DNA of 64,000 nucleotides from GWE2-42-39 sp034003625 (lineage in GTDB: Bacteria; Bacteroidota; Bacteroidia; Bacteroidales; Prolixibacteraceae), in contig JAVEYG010000010.1 of NCBI GenBank assembly GCA_034003625.1, positions 1-64,000 on the forward strand, in the 5' to 3' direction. A program made the position numbers and the translations under genes. This document shows, piece by piece, positions 50,734 through 59,715 of this stretch; position 1 is the first letter of the stretch; the number at the start of each line of letters is the position of its first letter. The notes beneath the pieces were generated by a model. That model saw only the letters and a program-made list of their open reading frames with translations. It was not told where the DNA came from and did not search any database.

Positions 50734-51648
50734 TTATTTGGAGAAGGCATTTTTTAGAGGTTTCCCCGTTACCCATTCGTTCAGTTTAAATCCGAACAAC
50801 CAGGACACCGTAGGCGCCAAATCGTAAGTAAAAACGGGCATATCCATTTCGTATCCTTTTTTAATCTCTTTCCCTGAAATAAAGAAAGGGACAATCATCT
50901 CATCGGGGCTTGCCCCTCCGTGTTTTTTCTCCAGTCCGCCATGATCGGAAACCACAAAAACAACGGTTTGCCCAAGCATATCAATATCCCGAAGCTGGCC
51001 GATGAGCACTCCAACCAAACTGTCGGCTTTTTCAATCGACCGGGCATATTCTTCGGAACGATAACCACCGTGATGCCCGCCGTGATCAACCAAATCGAGA
51101 TGGACAAATGTAAAGTGCGGACGTTTTTCTTTCAGAAAATCACAGGCTTTTTGGGTCGCTTCATCTTCCGATTTGCAAGGGACACTGAGGTCGCAAACGC
51201 CGGGCTCTATAAAATTGCCAAAGCTTTTCCAATGATAAATAGCGCCTATAACAACACCGGGTACACGATCGTGTATCTCACCAAAAATAGTGGGGAACAT
51301 ATCGTATTTCCCCTTATAGACCGGTTCTAAGGCTTTGTTGCCAACCGTCCAGCCGTTGTTGCCCACCCCGTGCCGTTCAACAGTTGTTCCGGTAATCATC
51401 GAGCTCCAGGCCGGTCCGCTGCTACTGGGCATAATTGTACGGGCAGTAAGCGAGTATGATCCGTTTTTCATCAACTCATCGAGATGCGGCGTATTCGCCA
51501 TTCCCACTCCGTGGGCGCCCAGCCCGTCGATCCCAATGACCAGGATGTGTGGCAGGGGCTTTTTTACATTCTTTGCCTGCACTGGGAAAATCCCACAGGC
51601 AAAGAATAGGGAACAGATCATCATCCTAAAGTAAAGTCGTGTTTTCAT
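50734..51648 (-). CDS. Alkaline phosphatase-superfamily phosphodiesterase-like protein
   Basis: A 304-residue exported protein (signal about residues 1-25). HILVIGIDGLG (about residues 34-44) and the nucleophile segment MPSSSGPAWSSMITG (about 77-91) fit the nucleotide pyrophosphatase/phosphodiesterase branch of the superfamily, as do DLVDHGGHHGG and FVVSDHGGLEKKHGG. There is no C/S-x-P-x-R formylglycine motif, so it is not a standard sulfatase. It may remove a phosphate or phosphodiester from the PUL substrate. Confidence 0.8.
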   Translation of the reverse strand: MKTRLYFRMMICSLFFACGIFPVQAKNVKKPLPHILVIGIDGLGAHGVGMANTPHLDELMKNGSYSLTARTIMPSSSGPAWSSMITGTTVERHGVGNNGWTVGNKALEPVYKGKYDMFPTIFGEIHDRVPGVVIGAIYHWKSFGNFIEPGVCDLSVPCKSEDEATQKACDFLKEKRPHFTFVHLDLVDHGGHHGGYRSEEYARSIEKADSLVGVLIGQLRDIDMLGQTVVFVVSDHGGLEKKHGGASPDEMIVPFFISGKEIKKGYEMDMPVFTYDLAPTVSWLFGFKLNEWVTGKPLKNAFSK

Positions 51649-51671
51649 TGGCTTGTGTTTGTTCTTTTGTT

Positions 51672-54600
51672 TTAATGATTAGTATCGTAACTGTAATAAA
51701 ATGGTTTAAACGGAATAACCGGTTTTATTTCCGCCCCGAAAATTTCTTTCAGTTTTTCCGGCCACCGGCCTTCCACTAAGGGAATAATTTCGAGTTTCCC
51801 GCTGATGGAAGAAATATCGTTTGCCGGCGAAACAACCGTGGGCTTGTTCTTTTTATTCCCAGTCCCCGAAACGATTGAATTATGACTTACCACAATCCGG
51901 CTGTCCCGCAGCTCGACCGAAATATTTTTCTGGTCGCCAAGCAGGGCAATGCCGTTTCCTTTTCGATCGGTCAAAACAGCGATTTCTACATTGGTACGGT
52001 TTCCGTTAAAATTAAGGTCTTCTTTATGAATCTGATGGATGCCAAAATCGTTCAGTTCGTTCTTGTCGGGATACGAAACATACGGCCCGTCGCCCAACCA
52101 TAAGAACTGATCGGTTGCCGCGGGCAGGATCAGCGAAACGCCGGCTTCAAGAAAAAATCCGGTACAGTTTTCGGGAGATAAGTTATAATTGAGTTCCAAT
52201 ATCCCGTTGTTTTTCAGGGTATACAAAAATCCGGCTTCTATCTTTTGTCCCGGATATTGTTCTCCCCTCCGGAAGGTTTTATTTGCCAATACTTGGTATT
52301 CCTCTTTGGTGTTTTTTGTTTCGGAACGGGTAACCTGCGATGGTTTGAGCAAATGCGGTTCCCAGTAGTAATCGCCGGTTTCAGGATAAAAACGGTCCCT
52401 GACCGTGACATCGGCCATTTGCGGGATCCGCCCTGTGCAGACATAAATTTCACTGTTCAGTAATCCTGCTTTTAGTTTCCGGGAAGCGAGCGCCACCGGC
52501 ATGGTCCCGTTGTGAATGGTGCAAATAAAATCTTTTGTTTTGAAAATTGTTCCATTATTTTTACTGCTGATTTTCACGCTTTTTGCAGGTAATCCTTCCC
52601 TGACTGCGTTTCGAATGGCGTTCATCTGATTCCCTGTCGATAACCGGATGGTATGTTCAACTAACGGGATCCCGTCGGAGCTGCAGAACCGGAACCGAAG
52701 CAGCCAGACTGCATTTTCAGGATTTTCAGTAATTATACAGGGAATAGAAATACGGACGGTATCGTGTGGCGCGCAATTTATTTTTAACCCGCCCTGCTGA
52801 ATTATTTCACGGTTGCGAAACAATTCCCAGGTTCCGGCCAGCGTATTCAGGTCGGTAAAATCGTACTGATTATAAACCGTAACATTCAGCTCCTGTTTCC
52901 CCTGAATGATATTCATCTCCTTTTCAACCACCTGCACCGGGGAATACACTTTTCGCACCTGCCAATAGTCGGTTTGAGGAGTACGGTCGGCATACACAAT
53001 GCCGTCGGCGCCTTCAAGGGTGGTGTTGTAATAATTCAGCGAATCAATCCACACATCGTAAGCCAGTTGGCTGGTATCGACCGGTTTTTCCGCTTTCCGC
53101 AGAATTCCCTGATCGTGAAAATGCCACACTGCGCCGCCAGCAAACGATTCGTTGCGGTACATTTCCTTCCAGATGTCGGCCATGTTGCCAAAAGCAAGCC
53201 CCAGTGCATGGGCATATTCGGTCATTATTACCGGACGGTTGGTTTCCTTAGCAAAGCTTTTTACCCATTCAGCATCACGGTAATGTGGGGCGTAAATATC
53301 CATGTAATCGGGGATGTTTTGATAATTCTCGTTGAAATACGAACCCATTTGAGGATAACAGACCGGACGTGTTGGATCGGTTGTTTTTACATATTGAGCA
53401 GTAATATTGGTTATCGGTGTTACCGGATTTTCATTTCCTAAGCTCCATAAAATTACCGAAGGATGGTTTTTATCGCGTAGCAGGGTTGCCTTGGCACGTG
53501 TTAAAAGTATATTCTGATAACTTGAATCTTCCAGAAAGCTGTTTCCAAAACCGAAAGGGACTTCGCACATCACGTACAGTCCCAAACTATCGCATACATC
53601 CAGCATCCGGCGGTCGGATGGGTAATGCGAGGTGCGGACAAAATTGATGTTTGCCCTTTTTATCAGCAGCATATCGTCGAGTATTTGCTTCCGGGTGAGT
53701 GTCCGACCGGTTTCCGGCATCAGGTCGTGGTGATCGACACCGCGCAGCTTGAGAGCTTTCCCGTTCAGCTTCAAAACGGTACCGTCGATTTTGATCTCCC
53801 GGATGCCCACTTTTTGATTGACGCGCTGTATTTCGTTGCCTTCCTTCAGTAATGAAAGCGCAAGAGAATACAACGCCGGCGTTTCGGCAGTCCACAATTC
53901 AGGAAAATTGACAGTCAATTCGGCGCTGTTTTCGATTTGGGCCGCCCATGATTTTTCCTGAACAACTTTTCCATCCGGAGAATTCAATATCGCCTTCAAC
54001 ACATAACTTCCTGAAATTTCTTTTTTCTCATCCTGAAGTTTGACAGCGATTTTTATATTGGCCGACCGGCCGTTGTTCAAAAAAGTCTGGACCGTATAAT
54101 CGTCGATGTACAAATTGGGTGTACTGAACAGGGTCGCCTCCCGAAAAATACCCGACAAGGCCCAACAATCGTTGATATCGAACTGATATCCTTTGGAACG
54201 GGTTGAAACCCTTACAGCCAACGTATTTTCTTTTCCGGGCTGCACCAAATCCGTGATATTGAAACTGGCTGCGTTGTACGAACTGCTCCACTCGCCGGCT
54301 TTTTTGCCGTTTACATGCACTTCGTAAGCATACTGGACACCTTCAAACCGGATAAAAATCTGTCGTTCACGGAATGAAGCAGGTACGGTAAAAGTGGTAC
54401 GGTAAAGGCCGGTCCCCTCGTCCACCGACTTGTATTTGGGTTCGGCAAACCCCTGAAGTTCCCAATGTCCGGGAATTTTTATATTGTCCCATTTTGAAAC
54501 CTCAAAGTTCTCCGAATAGAACAGCGAGTCGGGGCCAATCGCGGAGGAAGGAATGTATTTAAATTTCCATGTCCCGTTTAGCGAGATTGAGTTCCCGACC

Positions 54601-54704
54601 GGATAAAGCGGGGTAATCTGATTATTATTTCCCTGTGCAAAAAAGCCGAAAAAAATCAGTACCTGAAAAATTGACCATTTGTGTATTCTGAATAATCGTT
54701 CCAT
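51672..54704 (-). CDS. GH2 beta-galactosidase-like enzyme
   Basis: A 1010-residue exported GH2 protein (signal about residues 1-24). Domains in order: N-terminal sugar-binding (about 35-195), immunoglobulin-like (about 200-300), TIM barrel (about 305-600) with acid/base E425 in WSLGNE and nucleophile E496 in MTEYAHA, then C-terminal beta-sandwich domains (about 690-1000). GH2 covers beta-galactosidases, beta-mannosidases and glucuronidases; motif style is beta-galactosidase-like. It lies 17 bases from the GH31 gene. Confidence 0.9.
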   Translation of the reverse strand: MERLFRIHKWSIFQVLIFFGFFAQGNNNQITPLYPVGNSISLNGTWKFKYIPSSAIGPDSLFYSENFEVSKWDNIKIPGHWELQGFAEPKYKSVDEGTGLYRTTFTVPASFRERQIFIRFEGVQYAYEVHVNGKKAGEWSSSYNAASFNITDLVQPGKENTLAVRVSTRSKGYQFDINDCWALSGIFREATLFSTPNLYIDDYTVQTFLNNGRSANIKIAVKLQDEKKEISGSYVLKAILNSPDGKVVQEKSWAAQIENSAELTVNFPELWTAETPALYSLALSLLKEGNEIQRVNQKVGIREIKIDGTVLKLNGKALKLRGVDHHDLMPETGRTLTRKQILDDMLLIKRANINFVRTSHYPSDRRMLDVCDSLGLYVMCEVPFGFGNSFLEDSSYQNILLTRAKATLLRDKNHPSVILWSLGNENPVTPITNITAQYVKTTDPTRPVCYPQMGSYFNENYQNIPDYMDIYAPHYRDAEWVKSFAKETNRPVIMTEYAHALGLAFGNMADIWKEMYRNESFAGGAVWHFHDQGILRKAEKPVDTSQLAYDVWIDSLNYYNTTLEGADGIVYADRTPQTDYWQVRKVYSPVQVVEKEMNIIQGKQELNVTVYNQYDFTDLNTLAGTWELFRNREIIQQGGLKINCAPHDTVRISIPCIITENPENAVWLLRFRFCSSDGIPLVEHTIRLSTGNQMNAIRNAVREGLPAKSVKISSKNNGTIFKTKDFICTIHNGTMPVALASRKLKAGLLNSEIYVCTGRIPQMADVTVRDRFYPETGDYYWEPHLLKPSQVTRSETKNTKEEYQVLANKTFRRGEQYPGQKIEAGFLYTLKNNGILELNYNLSPENCTGFFLEAGVSLILPAATDQFLWLGDGPYVSYPDKNELNDFGIHQIHKEDLNFNGNRTNVEIAVLTDRKGNGIALLGDQKNISVELRDSRIVVSHNSIVSGTGNKKNKPTVVSPANDISSISGKLEIIPLVEGRWPEKLKEIFGAEIKPVIPFKPFYYSYDTNH

Positions 54705-54721
54705 ACTTTAATACATGATTT

Positions 54722-57022
54722 TTACAAATTAACCACCGTTTCTTCTCCAGAGTAATGAACCGATTGCGGCGCAGCTCTACTTTCCTCGTCGATTTTTACA
54801 ACAAGAAACGTTCGCTGGGAAAGGCTTCCTGGAAATGTGCCTTCGGGCTTAGAAATCGTCAGCGTCTTTTCTGAATCGTTGTACCGGAAAGTAATTTTCT
54901 GATACTGCCCGTTCCGGTAGTTGAAATTGTCGTTTTCATCTTCATAAAGGGTAAAAGAGGCATCGGCTCCCGGATAAACCCGCAATTCAATCGGGTCGGC
55001 TGGTTTTTCGGCGCTGTACTGTACAATCGGGCCCATCGGGATAATGGAACCGGCTTTTACAAACAACGGCATGGTTTCAATCGGAGCATCTGCTGTAATC
55101 TCCTGTCCGCCGTCGAATTCTTTTCCCGTGCGGAAATCGAACCAGCGGCAACCTTTTGGCAGGTAAACCGGGCGACTGGTAGCGCCGGCTTCGGTCACCG
55201 GGCATACCAAAAAATCTTTTCCGAACATAAACTGGTCGGTAATATTATGCACTTTTGGGTCGTCCATAAAATCGAACGGTAGCCCGCGCATGATGGTAAA
55301 CCCGTCGGAAGTGACCTGCGCCGAAAGCGAATAAATATACGGCAGCAGACGGTAGCGCAAATTGATATAGTTGGTCAGTATCTTCTGTTTCTCGGCGCCA
55401 AACGACCACATTTCGTTGGGACCAGTGCGGTCGCCGGGATAACGTCGCCCGTGGGCACGAAAAACCGGACAGAAAGCGCCATACTGAAACCAGCGGGTAA
55501 ACACTTCCTGGTAGGCAGGGTCGGCAGGATTGCCGCCTTTGTAACCGCCAATGTCGGTCGTCCAGTAGGGAATACCTGACATACAAAAATTCAGGCCGGC
55601 AGGAATTTGTTTTTTCAGCTCGGCAAAATTGGTTTCAATGTCGCCCGACCAAACGGTAGTCCCGAATTTCTGCTGTCCGGTGAAGCCGGAACGGGTCAGT
55701 ATAAATATCCGCTTATCGCTGTCGTTCAACTGATTTTCGTAAACGTTTTTCATGCCAAAATACGAGTAGATGTTCATGTATCTGGCAGCATCTCCAAGGT
55801 AACACTTACTTTTGTACAACGCGCTTCTGTTTTCGGGTTCGGTAGCATCGAACCACCAGCCATCGACCCCTTTATCCAGGTAGGCTCCTTTCAGCAAATC
55901 GTAATACAACTTCCCGGCTGCCGGATGGTAGGCATCGTACACCTGCGAATAAAAAGAAGCCATTACATCGAGCAGATACCCTTTTTCGTTCAACAATTCC
56001 CAGTTTTTTGTTTTGGGGGTAAACGACGGCCAGGCCGAAACCAGCAATTTGCAGTTGTATTTTTCGTGCAGGGTTTTTATCATTTTTTCCGGCTCCGGAA
56101 AATTTTTCTCGTCGAACACAAACGAACCAAAACCATGATTTCCCCAATGGTAATAATCAAGAATAATTACGTCCATCGGGATTTTCAGCTTGCGTTGTTT
56201 CTTCACCACGCCCATCAGTTCAGCTTCGGAACGGTAACGGTTGCGGCTTTGCATATACCCCAACGCCCAGCGCGGGTACATCGGGGCTTCGCCGGTCAGC
56301 TCGCGGTTCCAGGCAACCAGTTCATCGAAGTTCTTTCCTTTAATGAAATAATACTGGATTTTATCGCCGATATCGGACCAGAAATAGGAACTGTCGGCAG
56401 AGTCGCTGAAAACGGTCCGGGAATAATTGTCCCACAACAGTCCGTACCCATTGGTTGACAACAAAAAAGGAACGGCCACCTCAATATTCTCCTGCACCAA
56501 TTCTATTTTCAGCCCCCGCAGATTGAGTTGTCCGTGCCGATGTTGCCCCAGTCCGAAAAGCGCCTCTTCCGGCTGCCAGCTAAAATGCTGCACAAGATGG
56601 TTTTGCTTTCCCACCGTTTCGTCTTCAAAAGGAAGGATTTCGCTACCGGTTGCCGATAACAAAAGCCGGTTTCTCCGGTCGTGAAAACTGATTTTACCCG
56701 AAGGAAGTTCCACCGAAACCAGCAAACTATCGGTTGAAAGTTCCAGTTTTCCCCCTTGCTTTACAACCGAAAAAGGAACCGGCTCCCCGATTGTTTCTTT
56801 GGCCACCAGGCTCGGGCTGCTTAACGCTGAGTCGTTCTCCGAAACAGCTACTTTTATGATTTCAGGCGATAAAACCCGTAGTTGTATTTTTTTTACAGCC
56901 TGTCCCTTTTTTTCGGCAGGCAATTCAATAATCAATCCGGTTTCATCCTGAAAAAGCTTCGTTTTTGAACAACTCATTGTAAAAAACAAAGCGAAAAGCA
57001 ACAGGTAAATTCCTTTGTTCAT
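54722..57022 (-). CDS. GH31 alpha-glucosidase/alpha-xylosidase-like lipoprotein
   Basis: A 766-residue GH31 enzyme. The lipoprotein signal starts at MNKGIYLLLF with Cys about residue 18. The N-terminal beta-domain precedes the TIM barrel, with nucleophile D392 in WWFDATEPE and acid/base D461 in WSGDIETN; the DUF5110-type C-terminal domain ends in a beta-sandwich. I chose the ATG at 57022; the 27 residues before it overlap the SGNH gene. Substrates of GH31 vary (alpha-xylosides, glucosides, galactosides). Confidence 0.9.
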   Translation of the reverse strand: MNKGIYLLLFALFFTMSCSKTKLFQDETGLIIELPAEKKGQAVKKIQLRVLSPEIIKVAVSENDSALSSPSLVAKETIGEPVPFSVVKQGGKLELSTDSLLVSVELPSGKISFHDRRNRLLLSATGSEILPFEDETVGKQNHLVQHFSWQPEEALFGLGQHRHGQLNLRGLKIELVQENIEVAVPFLLSTNGYGLLWDNYSRTVFSDSADSSYFWSDIGDKIQYYFIKGKNFDELVAWNRELTGEAPMYPRWALGYMQSRNRYRSEAELMGVVKKQRKLKIPMDVIILDYYHWGNHGFGSFVFDEKNFPEPEKMIKTLHEKYNCKLLVSAWPSFTPKTKNWELLNEKGYLLDVMASFYSQVYDAYHPAAGKLYYDLLKGAYLDKGVDGWWFDATEPENRSALYKSKCYLGDAARYMNIYSYFGMKNVYENQLNDSDKRIFILTRSGFTGQQKFGTTVWSGDIETNFAELKKQIPAGLNFCMSGIPYWTTDIGGYKGGNPADPAYQEVFTRWFQYGAFCPVFRAHGRRYPGDRTGPNEMWSFGAEKQKILTNYINLRYRLLPYIYSLSAQVTSDGFTIMRGLPFDFMDDPKVHNITDQFMFGKDFLVCPVTEAGATSRPVYLPKGCRWFDFRTGKEFDGGQEITADAPIETMPLFVKAGSIIPMGPIVQYSAEKPADPIELRVYPGADASFTLYEDENDNFNYRNGQYQKITFRYNDSEKTLTISKPEGTFPGSLSQRTFLVVKIDEESRAAPQSVHYSGEETVVNL

Positions 57023-57027
57023 TTTTA

Positions 57028-57732
57028 TTACTGCGTGTGTTTTTCTTTTGTATTCAGTATTGTTTGCACCGCCCCGGTAATAAACGCGGCTTGCAAGGCA
57101 CAAGCAGGTTCTTTGTAATGAACGTGGTCTTTAAACTGCTCTACTCCAAGTTGTTTGGAAAAACCATACAAATCGATTACCGGCACTTTGTGGTTCCTGC
57201 AAATTTCATCGGCTATCCGGTTATACGTTTCCACATCGGCAGCAAACCGGTGAAACGAACGTGTTTTTGCATTGTGGATGCTGTCGACTACCGGAGTGGT
57301 CCGCATCCAGATCAGCCGGATACTTTTCTTCTTCAGGAGCTGAAAAATCGTTTCGAGGTTTTCCCTGTATTCTTTTTCCGGCACCTGAATTTCGCGGGTT
57401 GACGGGTTTCGTTTAATATCGTGCAGGCCACAGTTCAGCAGCAAATAATCGGGTTTAAAGCCCGGTTCGTTCAGTTTGTGCGCAAGATATTTCAGAACCA
57501 TTCCGGAATCTCCCCCATTGGCGCCAGTCGGGTAATCGAGATTATTCATTGCTGTCCCGTCGTCCTGTTTCCGTTCGTACATGGTTATTTCCCGGAGATA
57601 TTTTTCCAGAAACGGGCTGTACTGGATGGAAATGCTGTCGCCAATTACAAATAGTTTGGGCAAGGGGGCGCTCCATCCGGTAAGCAGGTAAACAGAAACT
57701 AAAAAGAGTATTTTCCGGAGTGTTTGCATCAT
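57028..57732 (-). CDS. SGNH/GDSL esterase
   Basis: A 234-residue exported SGNH hydrolase. Block I is VIGDSISIQ (nucleophile Ser about residue 33), LLLNCGLHDIK is block III, and DHVHYKEPA holds the Asp-His pair (about 211-219). It probably removes acetyl or other acyl groups from the glycan. It lies 5 bases from the GH31 gene and directly adjacent to the phosphoesterase. Confidence 0.8.
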   Translation of the reverse strand: MMQTLRKILFLVSVYLLTGWSAPLPKLFVIGDSISIQYSPFLEKYLREITMYERKQDDGTAMNNLDYPTGANGGDSGMVLKYLAHKLNEPGFKPDYLLLNCGLHDIKRNPSTREIQVPEKEYRENLETIFQLLKKKSIRLIWMRTTPVVDSIHNAKTRSFHRFAADVETYNRIADEICRNHKVPVIDLYGFSKQLGVEQFKDHVHYKEPACALQAAFITGAVQTILNTKEKHTQ

Positions 57733-59598
57733 TTATTTTTTTACGATGAAATCATTGAACCATCTCATCTGGTCGGGTTGTGTCCCGGTCCATATTTGCA
57801 GGGTTTCGCGCCGTACAAAATCGAAATACTGTATTTCAAAGGTATGCAGCCCTTTTTCCAAAGCTATAAAACTCTCCTTGTTGATTTCGTAGTGAATACC
57901 ATCATTATTAATGAGTTCCTTTCCGTCGATAAAGAGTTTGCTCCCGTCGAATGACCGCACCATGAACCGATACACATCGGTTTCGGGAATCGAAAAACTT
58001 CCGGTAAAACGTACGGCAAAATGATCCTGTGCCCGGGGTTGTATGTTTTGCAGGCTCACCGAATCGAGTTGGAATGTTTTCAAGGGTTTCAGTTTATCGA
58101 AATCGGGCAGGGCAATCCAACCGCCTTCAAAATACGTAGCGGTTACCCCTTTCGGCGCTTTTTTCCGGGCAGGAAATACCGGCAGTTTTTCAAAAGTTTT
58201 CATGGCCACGCGGCTTTTTTGCCCTTCCCACTGAATATAGGCCGAAACCGTTGTGTTTTCGGTTATTTTAATTTTTACATCCGAAGAATTAGCAGTGACT
58301 GCTTCGTTTCCTAAAAGCTGATAAACAATTTTCCCCCGTGGCCGTGGGTTTTGTATGCTGATTGTCGTCGAATCGATGAAATATTGTTTTGTTTCTGTAA
58401 TGAACGGAGTGTTTAGCGGTTGGCTGCCGGTTTTTTTCTCAATGGTCCACGAATCGAAGGCAATCCCTGAGGTATCAATTGCTTCGGCAAAAAAGTGGTT
58501 GCCGGTAATATTCACGGTTACAAAATGATGGCAGCTGCGGGCGCGTGCAGCGTACCAGTTTTTGTTGGCTATTACATTATCGAGGCCGCCGCCACCGCCG
58601 CCAACCGTAACATAACAGACCCCGTTTTCAAAATTTATTTTGTCGCTGGCAAGGGGCCAGGTGCGTTCGTACATGTGAATATGCCCGTTCAGTACAATGT
58701 CCACCCCGTAGGTTTCATATAGTTTTTTCAAGTGCATTTCATTGGGGTCGCCGTGTACCTGTAACTGAAACCATGAATTTCCATACGAGTTGTCAGACGA
58801 GGTGTAAACAGGTTGGTGGTGTACCATTATTTTCCAGGTTTCTTGGGATGCCGCTAATACTTTCTCCAATTTTTTATATTGTTCCGACCCCGGAAGAATG
58901 TCTTTATTGGTATTGGCAAAAACAAACAACACATTTCCTTTTTTTAAGGTGTAAAACCATTCAGGATCCGGGAAATCGAGATATTGGTAAAACCAGTCGT
59001 GGTTCATTTCGTGGTTACCAATGGTAGTGTACAAGGGGTAAAAACGAAATAATTCGGCGGCGGGTTTAAAAAATTCGTCGGTCCAGTCGTCTTTGTGCGG
59101 ACCGTATTGTACCATGTCGCCGGCATGAACGATAAACGATGGGCGTTCGCGCTTCATCAGGTTGGTAATCCGCCCCCACACTTTGGGGTTTCCCTGGGTA
59201 TCGCCCACCACGGTGAACGAAACCGGCATCCGGTTGTAATCAGGAATGTGAATGGGCGTTACAGGGCCTTCCAGCGTATCGCCGTTTTCGCCAATGGTTA
59301 TCGCCTGATAAAAATAATTTTCACCGGCTTTTAAGCCGGTTATAACCACGCGATGGAAAGTGCCCGGTGTTTCTTCCTGAAAAAGTTGGTCGAGCTTTGG
59401 TTTCAGTACATTGAACTCAGCTTCCCCGAATGTCACAAGCCCTTTTCCGGACAAGGAAGTTTCCCACAGGACACGGAAAGAATCACCGGTCATCTGTTGC
59501 AGGTAAGGTTTTACGACGAACTCAAGGTTTTGCGATTGGGCTGAAAAGGAAATGCTTACAGCGAATATAAATCCGCAGATGATACGTTTTATGGTCAT
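57733..59598 (-). CDS. Purple acid phosphatase-like phosphoesterase with PA14 domain
   Basis: A 621-residue exported protein (signal about residues 1-22). An Ig-like domain (about 25-115) precedes the metallophosphatase domain: VVGDTQGNPK (about 130-139), VHAGDMVQYG, TTIGNHEMNHDW, MVHHQPVY and VLNGHIHMYERTW. A PA14 domain (about 485-615) with FMVRSFDGSKLFIDG probably binds glycan. It is the first gene downstream of susD, after the paired hairpins. Confidence 0.85.
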   Translation of the reverse strand: MTIKRIICGFIFAVSISFSAQSQNLEFVVKPYLQQMTGDSFRVLWETSLSGKGLVTFGEAEFNVLKPKLDQLFQEETPGTFHRVVITGLKAGENYFYQAITIGENGDTLEGPVTPIHIPDYNRMPVSFTVVGDTQGNPKVWGRITNLMKRERPSFIVHAGDMVQYGPHKDDWTDEFFKPAAELFRFYPLYTTIGNHEMNHDWFYQYLDFPDPEWFYTLKKGNVLFVFANTNKDILPGSEQYKKLEKVLAASQETWKIMVHHQPVYTSSDNSYGNSWFQLQVHGDPNEMHLKKLYETYGVDIVLNGHIHMYERTWPLASDKINFENGVCYVTVGGGGGGLDNVIANKNWYAARARSCHHFVTVNITGNHFFAEAIDTSGIAFDSWTIEKKTGSQPLNTPFITETKQYFIDSTTISIQNPRPRGKIVYQLLGNEAVTANSSDVKIKITENTTVSAYIQWEGQKSRVAMKTFEKLPVFPARKKAPKGVTATYFEGGWIALPDFDKLKPLKTFQLDSVSLQNIQPRAQDHFAVRFTGSFSIPETDVYRFMVRSFDGSKLFIDGKELINNDGIHYEINKESFIALEKGLHTFEIQYFDFVRRETLQIWTGTQPDQMRWFNDFIVKK

Positions 59599-59624
59599 GG
59601 CTGGTATAGGTTAAATTTGGGAAT

Positions 59625-59658
59625 AAACCTGACAGGCCTTTTACAACCTGTCAGGTTT
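59625..59658. repeat. Perfect 12-bp inverted repeat between susD and the hydrolase genes
   Basis: Arms AAACCTGACAGG and CCTGTCAGGTTT flank a 10-base loop. In the - strand RNA it forms a strong hairpin downstream of susD. No long U-tract follows, so attenuation or processing is more likely than full termination. Confidence 0.7.
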
Positions 59659-59672
59659 CTAATCATTATAAT

Positions 59673-59690
59673 CAGCCAATGGTTTGGCTG
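59673..59690. repeat. Second hairpin after susD
   Basis: Arms CAGCCAA/TTGGCTG around TGGT, 14 bases to the right of the AACCTGACAGG repeat. The two hairpins form a paired RNA structure in the 117-bp gap. Confidence 0.55.
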
Positions 59691-59715
59691 GTTTGTTTTA
59701 CAATACGGTAAATGC

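Noticed and set aside
50734..51648. Sulfatase
   Set aside because: No C/S-x-P-x-R formylglycine motif; the motifs fit the phosphodiesterase branch of the alkaline phosphatase superfamily.
55607..56458. Long open frame antisense to GH31
   Set aside because: Shadow of a high-information coding region; no start context or family text.
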